From positions 1 to 18,329 of the forward strand of contig PMBV01000490.1 in the NCBI GenBank assembly GCA_003153055.1: a DNA stretch of 18,329 nucleotides, written 5' to 3'. Of this stretch, positions 15,088 to 18,329 are shown in pieces; positions within the stretch are counted from its first letter, which is position 1; the number at the start of each line of letters is the position of its first letter. The position numbers were made by a program, and so were the translations under genes. The stretch comes from Myxococcales bacterium. GTDB taxonomy: Bacteria; Myxococcota; Myxococcia; Myxococcales; Myxococcaceae. The notes below the pieces were generated by a model that saw only the letters and a program-made list of their open reading frames with translations, ran no database searches and was not told the origin of the DNA.

Positions 15088-18012
15088 GTGACGTCTTCAC
15101 CCGCGCAGCTCTGGTGGCTCATCGCAGTAATGGGCGTAAGCGCCTCCTGTCAGCGCCAGGAGGGTGCCATCGCTGTCGACCTCACGGTGCCGGTGGGGGT
15201 GAAGGCCGACTGCCTCAAGCTGTCGGTGTACGACGCCGAACAGGAGCTCCGCTGGGTGGTGATGCCCCGCGTCGAGGGTAAGACCCAGTGGAAGGTCGCC
15301 ATCAGCCCGACGCCAGAGCTCCCGGGGTCCGTGATTCTCGTCGCCTCGGGGTGGCTGGGCCGCTGCGACGACGAGAGCTCACTGAAGCTGAATTCACGCG
15401 CCGCCGGTGTCGGGGTCGCGTTCCCCTCCGACGGAGTGGTGCGAATCGCGCTCACGCTCGATGCACCGCCACCCGAGGTCGACGCCGACCGTGACGGCTA
15501 CCGGTCAGTCGCCAACGGTGGCGCCGATTGCCGCGACGATGACCCCGCGGTGCACCCCGGAGCCGCCGAGCGCTGCGAGCTGGAGGTCGACACCAACTGC
15601 GACGGCTTGGTGGCCTGCGCGGACCCCGAGTGCGCCACCTTGGCGAGCTGCGAAGCCCGCCCGGATCGCCTGGCGCTGCTCGGGGTGACGCCGCCCCTCA
15701 CCGCGGGCGCCTGCGCGTCTCCGATGCGAGTCGAGCTCCGTGACAGCCTGGGCCCCCGCGCTGCCCCGCGGACCACCGTCATCTCCCTCGAGGGTACCGA
15801 GTTCTTCTCTTCGCTCGACTGCTCGGGGCCCCCGCTCCTCTCGACCCAGGTGAGCTACCGAGACACGACGACGACGGGGTTCTCGGCGCGCTTTCGGTCG
15901 GCTGGCCCTGCCACGCTCACGGCCAAGACAGACGGGCTGTTGGCGGGGTCCGTGTCGGTCGACGTGCAGCCGATGTCCATCGCGACGCTGAGACTGAGTC
16001 GCCTGCCTGCCGCTCAGCCTGCCGGAGCCTGTGGAGGCCCCTTCCTCGTCGAGCTCCTCGACACCCAAGGCGCGCCGACCACGGCGACGCTGGCCCAGAC
16101 GGTGATGCTCGCGGCCCAGCCGGGCGAGGCCACCGGGGCCTTCTTCACCGACGGCGCTTGCACGGGTGGGGCGATCTCCCACGTCGTCATTCCCCCAGGT
16201 GAGGGGACCGCGACGTTCCGGTTCCGGGGCACTCATGCAGGCACCACTTCGCTGAGCGCGACCGCGGCGGGGCGCACGGTCTCGGCCACGCTCACCGTGA
16301 CTCCGGGAGCCGCGGCGCAGCTCGCCTTCCTCGGTGGGCCGCTGGCCCTGCGAACCTCGGAGTTGTGCTCCAGCGAGCGCAGCGCCGTCCTCCGCTTCGA
16401 GGTCGAGGATGAGTTCGGGAACCGCACCACGACGCCCACCGCCGTCGCCTGTTCCCCGGCCGTGGCGGGGAACCTCAGCCTCACCTTCTTCGACGCCGCG
16501 AGCGGCCAGTGCGCCGCGCCCGTGGCTGGGGTCACCATTGGCCCGGGCTCGAGTGAAGCGGGCTTCCTTCTGCGGGCCAACGCGGTGGGCAGCGGCACCG
16601 TCACCATCACGCCGCAGACGGGGCTTCGCGCGGCGACCCAGACGTTGACGGTCGCAGCGGGAGACGCCACCCGGCTCGCCTTCGCCACCGGGCCTCAGAC
16701 GCCGCTCGCTGGTGAGTGTACTCCGGCCGAGACGGTGCTCGAGGCGCAGGACGCGCTGGGCACCCCTTCGTCGTTCGCTGTCGACACCACCGTCAGCCTC
16801 GCCACCACGACGGTCCCGTTGGACGCGACCTTCCACTTCTACGGCCAAGCTGGCTGCCCACAGGCATCGGTCCGCACGACGCTCCTCTTCCCCGCCGGTC
16901 AGTCGCGGGTGAGGCTCTACTTCCGCGGTGAGAAGCAGACGACGAGCTTCGGCATTCAGGCGTCGCCTTCGGCAGGTGCGGTGGTCTCCCTGGGAGGCAA
17001 CAGCGTGCGGGCTGGGCCCCCGGCGACGCTGACCTGGGCACCGCCCGCTCCGCCGCGCGCCCAGGCGGGTGCGTGCTCGGCGTCGTATGCGCTGAAGCTG
17101 GTCGACGCCTTTCTGAACCCCACGGTCTTCCCTTCCGCCCAGGCGCTCCAGGTGGTGTCGACGCCCGGGGGCCTCACGTTCGACACGGCGCCGGGTCAAT
17201 GCCAGAGCGCGGGCTCCCTCTCCTTCCCTCCGGGTACTTCGGAGGTGGCGGTGCAGGCGCGAGGCATCGACGCGGGCACGTACCAGGTTTCGGCGACGAC
17301 GGCCGGGGTGTCGACGGCGGGGCCGACGTCTCTCCAAGTGGTGGCCGGGCCGACGGCGAGCCTCGTCTTCGTGGGGCTGCCCTCGGGGCTCGACGCGGGG
17401 ACCTGCTCGGGCGGGGTGACGCTGCTCCGGAAGGATGCGTTCCAGAACCCATCGAGCGACGGCCCCTTCGATGTGAGCCTCTCGGGGAGCTCGCTGTTGG
17501 TGGCCACAGGGCCCAACTGCTTTGGGGCGACGAGCAACGCGACGGTGACGTTCGGCTCGACCGCCTCAACCTCGGGCGTCTTCTCGGTGACGGGGACCAC
17601 GGTGGGTCCTGCCTCGGTGACCGCGTCGGCCCGCGCTGGAGCACTGGGAGCGACGGGGCTCGTCGACATCAGCGCGGCGGCGCCCCATCACCTCGTGTTC
17701 ACGACGGTCCCCGCGGGGCTCGACGCTGGCACCTGCTCAGGCCCCCTCTCGCTGGAGCTGCGCGACGCCTACGGCAACCCGGCGTCGGCCACGTCCCCGT
17801 TGTCGGTGGCTTTGAAAGACACGCCCGACGGAGGCGCCACCTTCTTCACCGACCAGGGGTGCACCTCGACTTCCGTGACGGGCCTGGTGATGAGCGGCTC
17901 GACGACGTCGTTCTCGTTCCTCCCCACCTCGCCGGGTGCCCTGTCGGTGAGCGCCAAGGGGCAGGGGCTCGACGGAGGGAGCCCCACTCAAGCATGGACG
18001 GTGGGACCCTAG
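15088..18012 (+). CDS. Exported protein with MopE-like motif and seven Cys-paired Ig-like repeats
   Basis: The product is 974 residues. An N-terminal hydrophobic stretch ends VSASC, so Cys21 may be lipid-modified, although the -3 residue (Ser) is not ideal. Residues 22-125 form a domain I cannot name. Residues 131-188 (DADRDGY, ADCRDDDPAVHPGAAERC, DTNCDG) match the MopE-type putative metal-binding motif. Seven beta-rich repeats follow, starting near 195, 301, 412, 530, 648, 759 and 869, with a consensus of Leu-x-Phe, then Ala-Gly-x-Cys-Ser, Leu-x-Asp-Ala-x-x-Asn-Pro and Thr-Phe-Phe-x-x-x-x-Cys. Each has one Cys pair: 209/245, 315/358, 427/475, 544/590, 663/705, 773/811 and 883/925. A surface fibre or binding protein is likely. 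GTG 15088 begins the signal peptide. A GAGG lies very close, and a GAGGTAGAG lies further up. Confidence 0.85.
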   Translation: MTSSPAQLWWLIAVMGVSASCQRQEGAIAVDLTVPVGVKADCLKLSVYDAEQELRWVVMPRVEGKTQWKVAISPTPELPGSVILVASGWLGRCDDESSLKLNSRAAGVGVAFPSDGVVRIALTLDAPPPEVDADRDGYRSVANGGADCRDDDPAVHPGAAERCELEVDTNCDGLVACADPECATLASCEARPDRLALLGVTPPLTAGACASPMRVELRDSLGPRAAPRTTVISLEGTEFFSSLDCSGPPLLSTQVSYRDTTTTGFSARFRSAGPATLTAKTDGLLAGSVSVDVQPMSIATLRLSRLPAAQPAGACGGPFLVELLDTQGAPTTATLAQTVMLAAQPGEATGAFFTDGACTGGAISHVVIPPGEGTATFRFRGTHAGTTSLSATAAGRTVSATLTVTPGAAAQLAFLGGPLALRTSELCSSERSAVLRFEVEDEFGNRTTTPTAVACSPAVAGNLSLTFFDAASGQCAAPVAGVTIGPGSSEAGFLLRANAVGSGTVTITPQTGLRAATQTLTVAAGDATRLAFATGPQTPLAGECTPAETVLEAQDALGTPSSFAVDTTVSLATTTVPLDATFHFYGQAGCPQASVRTTLLFPAGQSRVRLYFRGEKQTTSFGIQASPSAGAVVSLGGNSVRAGPPATLTWAPPAPPRAQAGACSASYALKLVDAFLNPTVFPSAQALQVVSTPGGLTFDTAPGQCQSAGSLSFPPGTSEVAVQARGIDAGTYQVSATTAGVSTAGPTSLQVVAGPTASLVFVGLPSGLDAGTCSGGVTLLRKDAFQNPSSDGPFDVSLSGSSLLVATGPNCFGATSNATVTFGSTASTSGVFSVTGTTVGPASVTASARAGALGATGLVDISAAAPHHLVFTTVPAGLDAGTCSGPLSLELRDAYGNPASATSPLSVALKDTPDGGATFFTDQGCTSTSVTGLVMSGSTTSFSFLPTSPGALSVSAKGQGLDGGSPTQAWTVGP

Positions 18013-18069
18013 CCTCGCACCGCGTTCGACCCGTGACGCGCGGCGCGACGACGGTTACAACACCCGTCC
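18013..18069. other. Short intergenic gap
   Basis: 57 bases between the repeat-protein stop and the MoxR start. No terminator hairpin with a T tract and no clear ribosome binding site was seen, so read-through from the upstream gene is possible. Confidence 0.4.
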
Positions 18070-18329
18070 ATGGCGAATGACGGAGCAGGAAACGACCTCG
18101 AGGCAGTTGAAGCGCTCGCCCAAGCCCGCTCGGCCGTCCTCCAGCAGATAGAGAAGCGCGTGGTGGGTCAGCGCGAGGTGGTGGATCACCTCCTCATCTC
18201 GCTGTTCTCGAAAGGCCACTGCCTCTTCGTCGGCGTGCCGGGGCTGGCCAAGACGCTCCTCATCAGCACCTTGGCCGAGGTGTTGAACCTGTCTTTCAAC
18301 CGCATTCAGTTCACCCCCGACCTGATGCC
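18070..18329 (+). CDS. MoxR-family AAA+ ATPase, N-terminal part, runs off window
   Basis: The frame starts at ATG 18070 and is open to the right edge, giving 86 complete codons. It shows the MoxR pattern: a helical start, then [18 protein letters not shown], the Walker A segment [12 protein letters not shown] (Gly-x-Pro-Gly-x-x-Lys-Thr) and the conserved [11 protein letters not shown] leading into the family's next motif. MoxR ATPases act as chaperone-like factors, often with DUF58 and VWA proteins encoded just downstream, helping assemble or activate exported or membrane complexes. Walker B and the sensor motifs lie outside the window. It follows the repeat-protein gene by 57 bases on the same strand, but a functional link is not shown. 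Confidence 0.92.
   Translation, partial: MANDGAGNDLEAVEALAQARSAVLQQIEKRVVGQREVVDHLLISLFSKGHCLFVGVPGLAKTLLISTLAEVLNLSFNRIQFTPDLM

Noticed and set aside
15505..17337. 610-residue minus-strand frame opposite the repeat protein
   Set aside because: Arg/Gly-rich shadow with no signal or domain. The plus strand carries ordered repeats.

Overview
The window looks like chromosomal DNA of a high-GC myxobacterium or close relative (Myxococcota). This is inferred from codon use that strongly favours G/C at third positions, many large putative lipoproteins with Asp/Ala/Gly linkers and Ig-like repeats, a MopE-type motif, a Ser/Thr kinase fused to a TonB C-terminal domain, and a TIGR02996-like protein. 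I cannot name the genus. I see no tRNA, rRNA, CRISPR array or insertion sequence. Genes are tightly packed and the longest gene-free stretch is about 210 bases.

Layout: (1) 1-1761, plus strand: 3' part of a nine-haem c-type cytochrome whose N-terminal side is an 18-bp-repeat Ser/Ala/Gly linker. (2) 1792-2478, plus: a PAP2_C / sphingomyelin-synthase-like membrane phosphatase or phosphotransferase. (3) 2440-3028, minus: two small genes, a secreted Trp/Pro/Gly-rich protein and an unknown 61-residue protein. (4) 3237-5258, plus: a Ser/Thr kinase with transmembrane, PEGA and TonB_C domains. (5) 5266-12468, minus: four genes joined by 4-base GTGA/ATGA overlaps. In transcription order they encode a VWA-domain lipoprotein, a lipoprotein with two ASH-like, one PKD and a DUF2135-like domain, a Cys-rich lipoprotein with nine four-Cys modules and two PPC-like domains, and a lipoprotein with six IPT/TIG domains. 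(6) 12521-13393, plus: atpG, standing apart from other atp genes. (7) 13390-14985, minus: a TIGR02996-like protein that shares a CTAG stop with atpG. (8) 15088-18012, plus: a secreted or lipid-anchored protein with a MopE-like motif and seven Ig-like repeats, each carrying a cysteine pair. (9) 18070 to the right edge, plus: the start of a MoxR-family AAA+ ATPase.

The most interesting unit is the four-gene lipoprotein operon. All four products are predicted to be exported and lipid-anchored, all consist of adhesion or binding modules, and their translation appears coupled, which suggests a surface complex made in fixed proportion. No enzyme is recognisable in it. The Cys-pair repeat protein, the disulfide-rich protein and the VWA protein share the theme of disulfide-stabilised surface architecture. 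The kinase, which meets the operon tail to tail, could be a signalling partner, but only proximity supports that.
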